Origin: Sphingomonas ginsengisoli An et al. 2013
GTDB taxonomy: Bacteria; Pseudomonadota; Alphaproteobacteria; Sphingomonadales; Sphingomonadaceae
Assembly (NCBI RefSeq): GCF_009363895.1
Contig: NZ_CP045434.1
Coordinates: forward strand, 1,426,001 to 1,490,000
Reading direction: 5' to 3'
DNA: 64,000 bases
Shown here: one piece after another, positions 8,942 to 16,770 of the stretch
Numbering within the stretch: position 1 is the stretch's first letter
Layout: each line of letters opens with the position of its first letter
Translations under genes and position numbers: made by a program
Notes under the pieces: model-generated
Told to the model about the DNA's origin: nothing
The model's input: the letters and a program-made list of their open reading frames with translations, nothing else
Database searches by the model: none

Positions 8942-10111
8942 ATGGACGCCTCGGACCTCCGCATCGCGCTCGTCTCGGGCAATTACAATTACGTTCGCGA
9001 CGGCGCCAACCAGGCGCTGAACCGCCTCGTCGGCTACCTGCTTCGCCAGGGCGCGCAGGTCCGCGTCTATTCGCCGACGGTCGAGCATCCCGCCTTCCCC
9101 CCGACCGGTGACCTCGTCTCGCTGCCGTCGATCGCCATCCCCGGTGAGCGCGACGAATATCGCCTGCCGATGGGCCTCCCCGCGCGCATCCGCCGCGACC
9201 TCGAGACCTTCAAGCCCGACGTCATGCACGTCGCCAGCCCCGACCTCTCCTCGCACCGCGCGGTGACCTGGGCGCGCCGCCGCAACCTGCCGGTGGTCGC
9301 CTCGGTCCACACCCGCTTCGAAACCTACCTCGCTTACTACCACCTGCAGGCGTTCGAGCCGCTGCTGCGCGCGATGCTGCGCCGTTTCTACCTGCGCTGC
9401 GACGCGCTGCTGGTCCCGGCGGAGTCCACCGCCGCGGTGCTCCGCGCGCAGCGGATGAACCGCAACATCACCATCTGGGCGCGCGGGGTCGACCGCGAGC
9501 AATTCAATCCCCAGCGCCGCGACCTCGGCTGGCGCCGCGGGCTCGGCTTCGCCGACGAGGATTTCGTGATCGCCTTCCTCGGCCGGATCGTGATGGAGAA
9601 AGGGCTCGACGTCTTTTCCGACACCATCGCCGAGCTGACCGCGCGCGGCGTCGCGCACAAGGTGATGGTGATCGGCGACGGCCCCGCGCGCGGCTGGTTC
9701 GCCGAGCGGCTGCCCGGCGCCTGCTTCCTCGGGCAGCAGGTCGGCCCCGACCTCGCCCGCGCGCTCGCCAGCGCCGACGTCCTCCTCAATCCCTCGGTGA
9801 CCGAGGCGTTCGGCAACGTCACGCTGGAAGCGATGGCGACCGGCCTGCCGGTGGTCGCCGCCGCCGCGACCGGGGCCAACAGCTTGGTCTGCGGCGGCAC
9901 CACCGGAATGCTGGTCGAGCCGGGCGACATCGACGGCTTCGCCGCTGCGCTGACCGCTTATGCGGCCGACCCGGCGCTTCGCCACGCCCACGGCCAGGCC
10001 GGGCTCGCCTACGCCGAAACCCAGGACTGGGACCATATCAACGAAGCCGTCATCCGCACCTACCGCCGCGCCATCCAACGGCGCGAGCGGCTGGCGCGGA
10101 TGAAGGGCTAG
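8942..10111 (+). CDS. glycosyltransferase family 4 (alpha-mannosyltransferase type)
   Basis: 389 aa GT-B fold enzyme. The N-terminal Glycos_transf_4 domain begins RIALVSGNYNYVRDGANQALNRLVGYL. The C-terminal GT4 domain carries FLGRIVMEKGLDVF and the EAFGNVTLEAMATGLPVVA donor-binding E-x7-E motif. This arrangement resembles MgtA/SQD2-type enzymes that transfer mannose or another hexose to a lipid acceptor. Donor and acceptor cannot be fixed from sequence. Converges with the PadR gene, 4 bases apart. Confidence 0.9.
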   Translation: MDASDLRIALVSGNYNYVRDGANQALNRLVGYLLRQGAQVRVYSPTVEHPAFPPTGDLVSLPSIAIPGERDEYRLPMGLPARIRRDLETFKPDVMHVASPDLSSHRAVTWARRRNLPVVASVHTRFETYLAYYHLQAFEPLLRAMLRRFYLRCDALLVPAESTAAVLRAQRMNRNITIWARGVDREQFNPQRRDLGWRRGLGFADEDFVIAFLGRIVMEKGLDVFSDTIAELTARGVAHKVMVIGDGPARGWFAERLPGACFLGQQVGPDLARALASADVLLNPSVTEAFGNVTLEAMATGLPVVAAAATGANSLVCGGTTGMLVEPGDIDGFAAALTAYAADPALRHAHGQAGLAYAETQDWDHINEAVIRTYRRAIQRRERLARMKG

Positions 10112-10115
10112 CGGC

Positions 10116-10772
10116 CTACTTCAGCCGCTCGATCCGCTTGGCGGCGTCGTCGAGGATGTCGGTGACGTCGGCGAGCAGTTCGTCGGTCCAGCCGTCGCGC
10201 TGCACCCGGTTCTTGAGCGCGTGCATCAGATTGCCCATCGCCCGCCCGATCTCGGGCCGCTGGCTTTCGCGCCGCGACGAGCCGGTCGCCTCGAGCCGCT
10301 CCATCAGCGCCGCGACCTCTTCCTCATTGTCCGCGAGTTCCTTGCGGCCGTCGTCGGTGATCGCGAACTTCTTGCGCGAGCCGCCGCCGTCCTGCTCCTC
10401 GATCGCGCCCTCGTCGGAAAGCAGGCTCAAGGTCGGATAAAGCACGCCCGGGCTCGGCGCATAGACGCCGTGGGTCAGCTCCTCGAGCGCCTTGATGAGG
10501 TCGTAGCCATGCCGCGGCTCGTCTGCGATCAGCTTCAGCAGCACCAGTCGCAATTCGCCCGCGCCGAAGAAGCGGCCGCGCCGCCCGCCACCACCGCCGC
10601 CACCGCCGCCATAAGGCCCATCGCGGCCGAAGGGCCCGCTCGGTCCGAACGGACCGGCGGGCCCGAACGGACCGTCCGGCCCAAACCCGCCCCAGCCGCC
10701 ACCGCGGCCCATCATGAACATCGCGCGTCCGCGGCGGCCTTCGTGACCGCAACCCATATGATATCTACTCAA
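10116..10772 (-). CDS. PadR-family transcriptional regulator with Gly/Pro-rich N-terminus
   Basis: 218 aa. The winged-helix PadR domain spans about residues 70-150 (LRLVLLKLIADEPRHGYDLIKALEE, PSPGVLYPTLSLLSDEGAI), followed by a dimerisation helix. The N-terminal 65 residues are a low-complexity GPFGPxGPFG / polyglycine tail. I place the start at TTG 10772 because AGGAG sits 7 bases upstream. The downstream ATG at 10757 would be about 20 bases from it. Dyads overlapping the start suggest autoregulation. Confidence 0.88.
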   Translation of the reverse strand: MSRYHMGCGHEGRRGRAMFMMGRGGGWGGFGPDGPFGPAGPFGPSGPFGRDGPYGGGGGGGGGRRGRFFGAGELRLVLLKLIADEPRHGYDLIKALEELTHGVYAPSPGVLYPTLSLLSDEGAIEEQDGGGSRKKFAITDDGRKELADNEEEVAALMERLEATGSSRRESQRPEIGRAMGNLMHALKNRVQRDGWTDELLADVTDILDDAAKRIERLK

Positions 10773-10814
10773 TTGTTTTCTCCTGTCTGAGTAGCATCTA
10801 GATATATCTTAGAT
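10765..10814. promoter_or_regulatory. Putative PadR operator: two overlapping-promoter dyads
   Basis: CTACTCA at 10765-10771 is perfectly inverted at 10788-10794 (TGAGTAG), with the padR ribosome-binding site in the 16-base spacer. Next to it, ATCTA 10796-10800 pairs with TAGAT 10810-10814 around the palindrome GATATATC (10801-10808). AT-rich dyads of this kind are typical of PadR targets. Position between divergent padR and rarA fits autorepression; binding is inferred. Confidence 0.55.
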
Positions 10815-10869
10815 AACCACCTGACAAGTCCCGCTGGAAAGTTTTGCGCGAGCTTCTAGAGACGAAGGC

Positions 10870-12192
10870 ATGGCGGACCTGTTCGACGATAGCCTGTCCG
10901 CGGGCGCGCCGCCCGACGCCGCCGCGGGATCCGCGCCGCTGGCCGACCGCCTGCGCCCCGCCGCCCTCGCCGAGGTCGTCGGCCAGGATCATCTGACCGG
11001 CCCCGACGGCCCGATCGGCCGCATGGTCGCCGCCGGCAAGTTGTCGAGCCTGATCCTGTGGGGCCCGCCGGGCACCGGCAAGACCAGCATCGCCCGCCTC
11101 CTCGCCGCCGCCGTCGGCTTGCGCTTCGTCGCCCTCTCCGCCGTGTTCAGCGGGGTCGCCGACCTCAAGAAGGTGTTCGCCGAAGCCAAGACCGCCGCCC
11201 GCGCCGGCCAGCGCACCCTCCTCTTTGTGGACGAGATCCACCGCTTCAACCGCTCGCAGCAGGACGGCTTCCTCCCCTTCGTCGAGGACGGCACCGTGGT
11301 CCTCGTCGGTGCCACCACCGAAAACCCCAGCTTCGAATTGAACGCCGCGCTGCTCAGCCGCTGCCAAGTCCTCGTCCTCCACCGGCTCGACGCGGCGGCG
11401 ATGGAGGGCCTGCTCGCCCGCGCCGAAGCCGAGGTCGGCCGCCCGCTCCCCCTCATTCCCGCCGCCCGCGAAGCGCTAGTCGCCACCGCCGACGGCGACG
11501 GCCGCTTCCTCCTCAACCAGGCTGAACTGCTGTTCGACGTCGCCTCCGGCGAGGCGCTCGACCCCGCCGCCCTGCGCGACCTCCTCCAGCGCCGCCTGCC
11601 CGTCTACGACAAGGACCGCGAGGGCCACTACGGCCTCATCTCCGCGCTCCACAAATCGATCCGCGGCTCCGACCCCGACGCCGCGCTCTACTATCTCGCC
11701 CGCATGCTCACCGCGGGCGAGGAGCCGCTCTACCTCCTCCGCCGGCTGACCCGCGCCGCGGTCGAGGACATCGGCCTCGCTGACCCCCAGGCGCTCGTCC
11801 AATGCATGGCCGCCAAGGACAGCTACGACTTCCTCGGCTCCCCCGAGGGCGAGCTGGGAATCGTCCAGGCCTGCCTCTACCTCGCCACCGCCCCCAAATC
11901 GAACGCGGTCTACAAGGCCCAATCGGCCGCCTGGAAGAGCGCGAAGGAGCATGGCTCGCTCTCTCCGCCCAAGCATATCCTCGGCGCTCCCACCCGGCTG
12001 ATGCGCGACCTCGGCTACGGCAAAGGCTATCAATACGACCACGACCAGGACGAGGCCTTCTCGGGCGCCAATTACTGGCCCGAGGAGATGCGGCCCGAGA
12101 CCTATTACCAGCCGACCGACCGCGGCTTCGAGCGCAAGCTCGCCGAACGCCTTGCATGGTGGGCCGAACGCCGGGCACAAGCCGAGGACTGA
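10870..12192 (+). CDS. rarA: replication-associated recombination protein A
   Basis: Clamp-loader-like AAA+ ATPase acting at stalled or gapped replication forks (RarA/MgsA/WRNIP1). 440 aa. RPAALAEVVGQDHL precedes Walker A GPPGTGKTS (about residues 62-70) and Walker B LLFVDEIHRFNRSQQD, with sensor-1 ATTENPSFE. The C-terminal tetramerisation domain contains DREGHYGLISALHKSIRGSDPDAALY and the terminal YW-pattern typical of MgsA. Full length. Confidence 0.95.
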   Translation: MADLFDDSLSAGAPPDAAAGSAPLADRLRPAALAEVVGQDHLTGPDGPIGRMVAAGKLSSLILWGPPGTGKTSIARLLAAAVGLRFVALSAVFSGVADLKKVFAEAKTAARAGQRTLLFVDEIHRFNRSQQDGFLPFVEDGTVVLVGATTENPSFELNAALLSRCQVLVLHRLDAAAMEGLLARAEAEVGRPLPLIPAAREALVATADGDGRFLLNQAELLFDVASGEALDPAALRDLLQRRLPVYDKDREGHYGLISALHKSIRGSDPDAALYYLARMLTAGEEPLYLLRRLTRAAVEDIGLADPQALVQCMAAKDSYDFLGSPEGELGIVQACLYLATAPKSNAVYKAQSAAWKSAKEHGSLSPPKHILGAPTRLMRDLGYGKGYQYDHDQDEAFSGANYWPEEMRPETYYQPTDRGFERKLAERLAWWAERRAQAED

Positions 12193-12206
12193 GCAGGAGG
12201 CGAGCC

Positions 12207-13517
12207 ATGTACCAGACACCGACCACCGATTATTATCGCGACCAGCTGGTCCTGTGGGGCCCTCGCATCCTGATCGCGATCCTGATCCTGCTCGCCACCT
12301 GGGTGGTCGCGCGCGCGGTCCACTGGGCGATCAGCCGTGCGGTCGCCAAGACCCCGGCCCTCCAGAAGCACACGCCCGGCGACCAGCATGAGACGGTCGG
12401 CCACCAGCTCGGCACCATCGCCAAGCTCATCATCTGGCTGGTCGGGATCATGGCGGCGCTAAGCTACCTCGGCATCGGCGAAATCCTCGCCCCGATCAAT
12501 CAGCTCACCACCGAGATCTTCGCCTTCCTCCCCCGCCTGCTCGGCGCCGGGCTGATCTTCTTCGTCGGCATGATCGTCGCGCGGATCGCGCGGCGGCTGG
12601 TCGAGACGTTGCTCGCCGCCGCCAATGTCGACGGCTGGATGGCCCGCGCCGGCCTCGGCGATCACCCGAGCACCGTCGCTACCGATCCTTCGAGCGTGCC
12701 CCCCGGCACCGTCCCCGGCACCCCTCGCGCGACCTTCGCCAAGGCCGCCGGCACCCTCGTCTTCGCGCTGATCATCATCCCCGTCGCCATCGCCGCGTTG
12801 CAGGTGCTCGGCATCGAGGCAATCAGCGGCCCGGCGATCGCCATGCTCAACGAGATCGGCGCCGCCATCCCCCGCATCCTCACCGCCGCGCTGTGGCTCG
12901 GCATCGCGCTCGTCGCCGCGCGTTTCTTGAAGACCATCATCGAGGCGATCCTGCCGCCGACCGGCTTCGACGACGCGGTCCGCGCCACCGGCATCCTCCC
13001 CCCGCGCAGCGCGCCGAGCCGGATCGTCGCCAACATCGCCTTCATCGCGATCATGCTCGCCGCCGCGATCGAGGCCGCGCGCCAGCTCGGCGGCGACCAG
13101 GTCGCGATCTTCCTCATCCAGGTCACCGACCTCGGCTCCAAGGTCATTTTCGGAACGCTGATCATCGTCGCCGGCATCTTCCTCGCCCGGATCATCGCCA
13201 ACCTCGTCGGCTCGGGCACTGGCGAGGGCGGCTATGCCCAGACCATCGTCCGCTATGCGATCATCGCGTTGTTCACCGCGATCGGCCTGACCTTCATGGG
13301 ACTCGCCGACCAGATCGTGATCCTCGCCTTCGGCCTGATCCTCGGCTCGGCGGCGGTGGCGACGGCGCTGGCCTTCGGGCTCGGCGGCCGCGATGCGGCG
13401 GCGCGTTTGCTCGAGCGCTACACCGACGACGGCACGCCCAAGCCCCGCGCCCCGCGCCCCCCGCGGCTCGAAGGCACCCGCGACCAGCGCGACGACCGCC
13501 AGCCGCCCTTGGTGTGA
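12207..13517 (+). CDS. mechanosensitive-channel-like membrane protein (conserved TM helix family)
   Basis: 436 aa from ATG 12207, with AGGAGG 7 bases upstream. It contains several repeated hydrophobic helices separated by similar motifs (LPRLLGAGLIFFVGMIVARIARR, then IPRILTAALWLGIALVAARFLK, then LGSKVIFGTLIIVAGIFLARIIA), which matches the conserved-TM-helix family related to small-conductance MscS channels. Ends with a Pro/Arg-rich cytoplasmic tail. Overlaps the next gene by GTGA. Confidence 0.82.
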   Translation: MYQTPTTDYYRDQLVLWGPRILIAILILLATWVVARAVHWAISRAVAKTPALQKHTPGDQHETVGHQLGTIAKLIIWLVGIMAALSYLGIGEILAPINQLTTEIFAFLPRLLGAGLIFFVGMIVARIARRLVETLLAAANVDGWMARAGLGDHPSTVATDPSSVPPGTVPGTPRATFAKAAGTLVFALIIIPVAIAALQVLGIEAISGPAIAMLNEIGAAIPRILTAALWLGIALVAARFLKTIIEAILPPTGFDDAVRATGILPPRSAPSRIVANIAFIAIMLAAAIEAARQLGGDQVAIFLIQVTDLGSKVIFGTLIIVAGIFLARIIANLVGSGTGEGGYAQTIVRYAIIALFTAIGLTFMGLADQIVILAFGLILGSAAVATALAFGLGGRDAAARLLERYTDDGTPKPRAPRPPRLEGTRDQRDDRQPPLV

Positions 13518-14362
13518 GCCACTTCACGCGCTTCGTCGCCATCGACTGGTCGGGGGCGAAGGGGCGGCGGCACAAGGGAATCGCGGTCGCGCTGTGCGAG
13601 GCCGACGGCCCGCCCCGCCTCGTCCGCCCCGGCCATGTCTGGAGCCGCACCGAGGTCGCCGACTGGCTACTCAGGGAAGCCAAGCGCGCGCCAACCCTGT
13701 TCGGCTTCGACTTCAGCTTCGCCCCGCCCTTTGCCGAGCGCGGCGCCTATTTGCCCGGCGAAACCGGCGTCCCCGACACCGCCCGCGCCTTCTGGGCCTA
13801 TGTCGACACCCGAGCCCCCGACGAGGACCTCGGCGCCGCCAGCTTCCTCGAGGCGGTGCACCGCCGTCATTTCTATTTCGGGATCGCCGACGGGGTGAAG
13901 GCCGACTTCGTCCACTTCCGCCAGTGCGACACGCGGCTGAACGAGCAGGGCGGGCGCAAGACCGCCAGCGCCTATGACGCGATCGGCGCGGCGCAGGTCG
14001 CCAAGGCCAGCTTCTCCGGCATGCGCCTCCTCCACCGTCTCGACGGCCAGGTCGCCATCTGGCCGATGGATCCGTGGCCCGCTCACGGCAGCGCAGTGGT
14101 CGAAATCTACACCCGCATCTACCTCCGAATGGCAGGGATGGACGGCCGCAAACTGCGCACCCGCGCCCAGCTCAACCAGGCACTCGCCGGTCTCGGCAGC
14201 CCACCCGCCCGGCTCCGCTTCGAGCCCAGCGACCACCAGACCGACGCCCTCGTCACCGCAGCCGGGATGCGCGCACTCAGTCGCAATCCCGCCGCCTTCC
14301 GCCCCGCCGGCCTAACCCCCGCACTCGCGCGCACCGAAGGCTGGACCTTCGGCATCACCTGA
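13514..14362 (+). CDS. DUF429-like hypothetical protein
   Basis: 282 aa starting at GTG 13514, overlapping the previous stop (GTGA). The N-terminus VAIDWSGAKGRRHKGIAVAL followed by FGFDFSFAPPF resembles the RNase-H-like DUF429 group, in which conserved Asp residues lie on the first strands. EPSDHQTDALVTAAGMRAL near the C-terminus also fits that fold. Function unknown. Confidence 0.72.
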   Translation: MSHFTRFVAIDWSGAKGRRHKGIAVALCEADGPPRLVRPGHVWSRTEVADWLLREAKRAPTLFGFDFSFAPPFAERGAYLPGETGVPDTARAFWAYVDTRAPDEDLGAASFLEAVHRRHFYFGIADGVKADFVHFRQCDTRLNEQGGRKTASAYDAIGAAQVAKASFSGMRLLHRLDGQVAIWPMDPWPAHGSAVVEIYTRIYLRMAGMDGRKLRTRAQLNQALAGLGSPPARLRFEPSDHQTDALVTAAGMRALSRNPAAFRPAGLTPALARTEGWTFGIT

Positions 14363-14393
14363 CGCACCCTTGCTTTCGCCAAGGGATGATCGC

Positions 14394-14792
14394 ATGGACC
14401 GGGAACAGGCACTCGGCTTCGTCATGAAGGCCTATGCCGCGCGCGCCGCGGGCGACAAAGCGCTACTGGCGCAGATGTGGACCGAGGATGCCGAGTTTCG
14501 CATCGCCGGCGATCCCGCCCGGGTCGATGGCGTTGGTCTGGGCGACGGCAATCGCCCGATGGACACGGTCGCCGCGCTGATCGACCGCTTCCGCTTCGAG
14601 GATGTGACGCTGATCGATGCGGTGGTCGAAGGCCGCCGCCTCGCGCTTCACTGGCGGGTCATGGTGATCGCCGGTGATCACATGCCGGCGGTGACCGAGC
14701 TGATGGACCTCGTCACGCTGGCCGAGGACGGCCGCATCGCGTCGCTCGTCCAGTTCGCCGACACGGCGCTGATCCGCTACCTCGCGGCCTGA
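14394..14792 (+). CDS. NTF2/SnoaL-like small protein
   Basis: 132 aa. A cone-shaped alpha+beta pattern is suggested by AYAARAAGDKALLAQMWTEDAEFRIAG at the N-terminus and VTELMDLVTLAEDGRIASLVQFADTALI at the end, which is the usual SnoaL/NTF2-like layout. Such proteins range from isomerases to ligand-binding folds, and no catalytic residues can be named. ATG 14394 is preferred to the TTG at 14370. Confidence 0.72.
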   Translation: MDREQALGFVMKAYAARAAGDKALLAQMWTEDAEFRIAGDPARVDGVGLGDGNRPMDTVAALIDRFRFEDVTLIDAVVEGRRLALHWRVMVIAGDHMPAVTELMDLVTLAEDGRIASLVQFADTALIRYLAA

Positions 14793-14850
14793 CAGGCGGG
14801 ACTGGATTTTGGCCGGTCCGTGCCGCATGGGACGGCCACGCCACAGGCGC

Positions 14851-14889
14851 GCCGGCTTAGCACAGTGGTAGTGCAGCGGTTTTGTAAAC
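14851..14889 (+). repeat. Left att repeat: 5' half of tRNA-Thr
   Basis: Identical to bases 1-39 of the intact tRNA at 17071, through the anticodon TGT and into the 3' side of the anticodon stem. It then diverges (CGAAGG replaced by GTCTGAAG). Not a functional tRNA: no T arm or acceptor 3' strand follows. Interpreted as the attL core. Confidence 0.85.
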
Positions 14890-14958
14890 GTCTGAAGTCA
14901 CGCCGCCGGATTGTTGGAAATTCGCGATTTGTTGATTTTTCAACGCCTTAGATCGCCG

Positions 14959-14988
14959 CAAACTGCGAAACACACCCCAAACTGCGAA
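14959..14988. repeat. Tandem 11-bp repeats near left att
   Basis: CAAACTGCGAA occurs at 14959-14969 and 14978-14988, a spacing of 19 bp. CTGCGAA recurs near the right end at 16918-16924. Possible accessory recombinase or excisionase sites; inference only. Confidence 0.4.
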
Positions 14989-14996
14989 GTAAAAGG

Positions 14997-15015
14997 TGCA
15001 CAAAAGCCTGCACAC
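14997..15015 (+). repeat. 19-bp island-end repeat, left copy
   Basis: TGCACAAAAGCCTGCACAC, identical to 16995-17013 and in the same orientation. It lies 107 bases inside the left tRNA repeat. With the preceding G it forms a dyad (GTGCA, 8-base gap, TGCAC). Placement at both ends fits recombinase arm-type sites. Confidence 0.6.
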
Positions 15016-15092
15016 TTATAACGTCGCGTGAGCTGCCAGATTGGCCACAGCGAAATTCGGTGGCCGCGCTCGAGGAGCGCGGCCACTTCGCC

Positions 15093-15326
15093 TTAACCGG
15101 GGTAGCGCTTGGGGTCGTTCCCATAGGTCCATTCGGTGCGCCACTTGCCATGAGCGTTTTGGACATGAATCTGCGAATTCACCCCCAAAGCGAACTGCGC
15201 GACAGCATGTTGCCTCGCCGCGGCAATGGCCAGCGCCTGAGTGGCGTAGTGATAATCGGTGTTGTCCAGCCGAATTCGCCAGCCGTTCGGGCCAGGCAAA
15301 ATGTAGTATTCCTTCCTCGTACTCAT
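15093..15326 (-). CDS. DUF2188-like small protein of the island
   Basis: 77 aa from ATG 15326 (MSTRKEYYILPGPNGWRIR), chosen because GGAG lies 6 bases upstream. The frame continues to a TTG 24 bases earlier. The pattern YYILPGPNGWRIRLDNTDYH, then ATQALAIAAARQHA and SQIHVQNAHGKWRTEWTYGNDP resembles the DUF2188 fold (beta hairpin, helix, beta hairpin). Last gene of the toxin-antitoxin-chaperone operon, 33 bases after the chaperone stop. Role unknown. Confidence 0.68.
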   Translation of the reverse strand: MSTRKEYYILPGPNGWRIRLDNTDYHYATQALAIAAARQHAVAQFALGVNSQIHVQNAHGKWRTEWTYGNDPKRYPG

Positions 15327-15359
15327 AAGTTGCTCCATCAGGAGCGCCAATGGCGCTAG

Positions 15360-15875
15360 CTAGTCAGCGGGACGCTGACCCTCAGCTAGCTTCGGCTTCT
15401 TCTCGATATGAGCAGTCGACGCGATTGCCGGCAAAGGGGGAAGCTCGAGTCCCGCTCCCCATGCAAATTGCGCCATGAGGTTTCGGAAGTACGGGTAAGC
15501 AGCAAACGACCCCACATTGCGGCAGAAACCAACAGCTGCGGCATCGGCAGCGTCAGTCCTCACGTCGTAGCTAACAAAAAAGTCAGCCACGCAACTCAGG
15601 ACCTTCTTTCGACCAGCCTTGCCTGCAACGTTGTAGCGGAAGATCGCAGCGACCTCTCCCTCTCCGGGTGTGAATTCACAGGCGACCACCTCGCGGCCAT
15701 ACGAAAGTTGCATCTCAGGTCCGGCGAGGTTGAGCGCCTCAGCTTTGACGTCGAATTTCGAGGAAAGAAGACGGATGGCGTTCAAGCGCGACGAAATGGC
15801 CACGGCGTTGTATTCGTCCGCGCTGAAGCCTTTCTGGCGGGGTTCAACCACTGCAGGGGCTTGATTTTTCGTCAT
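15360..15875 (-). CDS. SecB-like chaperone of a toxin-antitoxin-chaperone system
   Basis: 171 aa. The C-terminal block FCRNVGSFAAYPYFRNLMAQFAWGAGLELPPLP (split here as FCRNVGSFAAYPYFRNLMA plus GAGLELPPLP) matches the SecB signature in which a YP-x-R element precedes a G-x-PPL-x-P motif. The N-terminal half has the beta-strand pattern of SecB (ISSRLNAIRLLSSKFDV, REVVACEFTPGEGEVAAIFRY). Start ATG 15875 overlaps the antitoxin stop (ATGA). In TAC systems such solitary SecB homologues fold and protect the antitoxin; that role is inferred here from the gene order. Confidence 0.8.
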   Translation of the reverse strand: MTKNQAPAVVEPRQKGFSADEYNAVAISSRLNAIRLLSSKFDVKAEALNLAGPEMQLSYGREVVACEFTPGEGEVAAIFRYNVAGKAGRKKVLSCVADFFVSYDVRTDAADAAAVGFCRNVGSFAAYPYFRNLMAQFAWGAGLELPPLPAIASTAHIEKKPKLAEGQRPAD

Positions 15876-16339
15876 TGTGCAACCGCCATTTCGGGCAATC
15901 GGGGTCGTCGTAGCGCTCCGAGAGCAAGGCCAAGCCGCTCATCCCCCGGGCACTCAAACAAACCCTCTTCCTCCTCGCGAACCTCTTCCTCGGCGTTGAG
16001 GTTTTCCCAGATGCTGGTCACGTTTTGGGCAGCCGCAATCAGGGCAGCACGCTCGGCGGAGGCTTCCTCTTCATCCAAACGCTTGCAGGAAGTGCAGGTA
16101 ACCTCAGCCACCTCACCCATCGCGTAAACAGCTCGTGCGAGAAGTTTAATCGTGAAGTTCTTACAATCGTCAGAGAAAATCTGAGACACGCGCGCCTTAG
16201 TGACACCCATCGCTTCAGCCAGCTCAGTACGCGACATGCCTTTTTCCTTCATCAACCGATGAAGAAAAGACTGCACGTCAACAACAAGCGCCTCCTCAGC
16301 ATAGACAGCAGAGCGCTTGTTCGCATTCTGCTCAAACAT
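15872..16339 (-). CDS. Xre-family antitoxin with C-terminal extension
   Basis: 155 aa from ATG 16339 (MFEQNANKRS), one base after the toxin stop; longer in-frame starts would overlap the toxin. The HTH_3/Xre domain spans about residues 18-75: FLHRLMKEKGMSRTELAEAMG, then VTKARVSQIFSDDCKNFTIK, LLARAVYAMG. A CTSC pair follows. The tail of about 60 residues is acidic and includes SIWENLNAEEEVREEEEGLF. In chaperone-dependent HigA-type antitoxins an extension of this kind is the chaperone-addiction region; the analogy is inferred. Confidence 0.82.
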   Translation of the reverse strand: MFEQNANKRSAVYAEEALVVDVQSFLHRLMKEKGMSRTELAEAMGVTKARVSQIFSDDCKNFTIKLLARAVYAMGEVAEVTCTSCKRLDEEEASAERAALIAAAQNVTSIWENLNAEEEVREEEEGLFECPGDERLGLALGALRRPRLPEMAVAQ

Positions 16340-16340
16340 C

Positions 16341-16742
16341 TCAGTTCCCTTTCCCAATTTCATCAACACGCGATTTAGCTCTCTTAAGAATTTTCGGATC
16401 TGCCTTATTCTGCTTTTTGGCAGTATCCATATCAACAATAATGAAAGTTTTCTTCAGTGATACTTGTCTCACAAATCCATATAGGCGGATTTTAAAGCCC
16501 TTGAATGCTTGAAGCATAAGATTGGTTCTGGTGGCCCGGCCCTCATTCGGATTGAACATCTCTTCGGTCAGTGGCCTGCCGTCGCACCACAGCTCCATGA
16601 TGCGCAGCAAACGCGACTGATACCTCTCCTCGATACCGTCAAAGTCAGGTTTGACGTGGGACAAGATCGCCACCTGCCCATTGCCGGTGCTCGCCACATG
16701 CTCACAACCGAGCTTTGCAAGTTCATCATTGCCATCGGTCAT
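16341..16742 (-). CDS. Putative RelE/HigB-fold toxin
   Basis: 133 aa. The C-terminal half (QAFKGFKIRLYGFVRQ, TFIIVDMDTAKKQNKADPKI, LKRAKSRVDEI) follows the RelE/HigB layout: strand pair with basic residues, a strand with KK, then a helix with spaced basic residues. The N-terminus has no recognised domain. First gene of the operon, directly followed by the Xre gene, which is the HigB-HigA order. No strong ribosome-binding site precedes ATG 16742. Assignment rests on pattern plus context. Confidence 0.65.
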   Translation of the reverse strand: MTDGNDELAKLGCEHVASTGNGQVAILSHVKPDFDGIEERYQSRLLRIMELWCDGRPLTEEMFNPNEGRATRTNLMLQAFKGFKIRLYGFVRQVSLKKTFIIVDMDTAKKQNKADPKILKRAKSRVDEIGKGN

Positions 16743-16755
16743 GCGCCACTGGGAG

Positions 16756-16770
16756 TTAAGAGTTCTCTAA
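16756..16770. promoter_or_regulatory. Dyad upstream of toxin gene, possible autoregulatory operator
   Basis: TTAAGAGTTCTCTAA is a near-perfect palindrome (AGAG/CTCT arms) located 14-28 bases upstream of the toxin start, where an Xre antitoxin would bind to repress its own operon. Binding is inferred. Confidence 0.4.

Noticed and set aside
14851..14925. Second tRNA-Thr gene
   Set aside because: Only the first 39 bases match; the T arm, 3' acceptor strand and CCA are absent.
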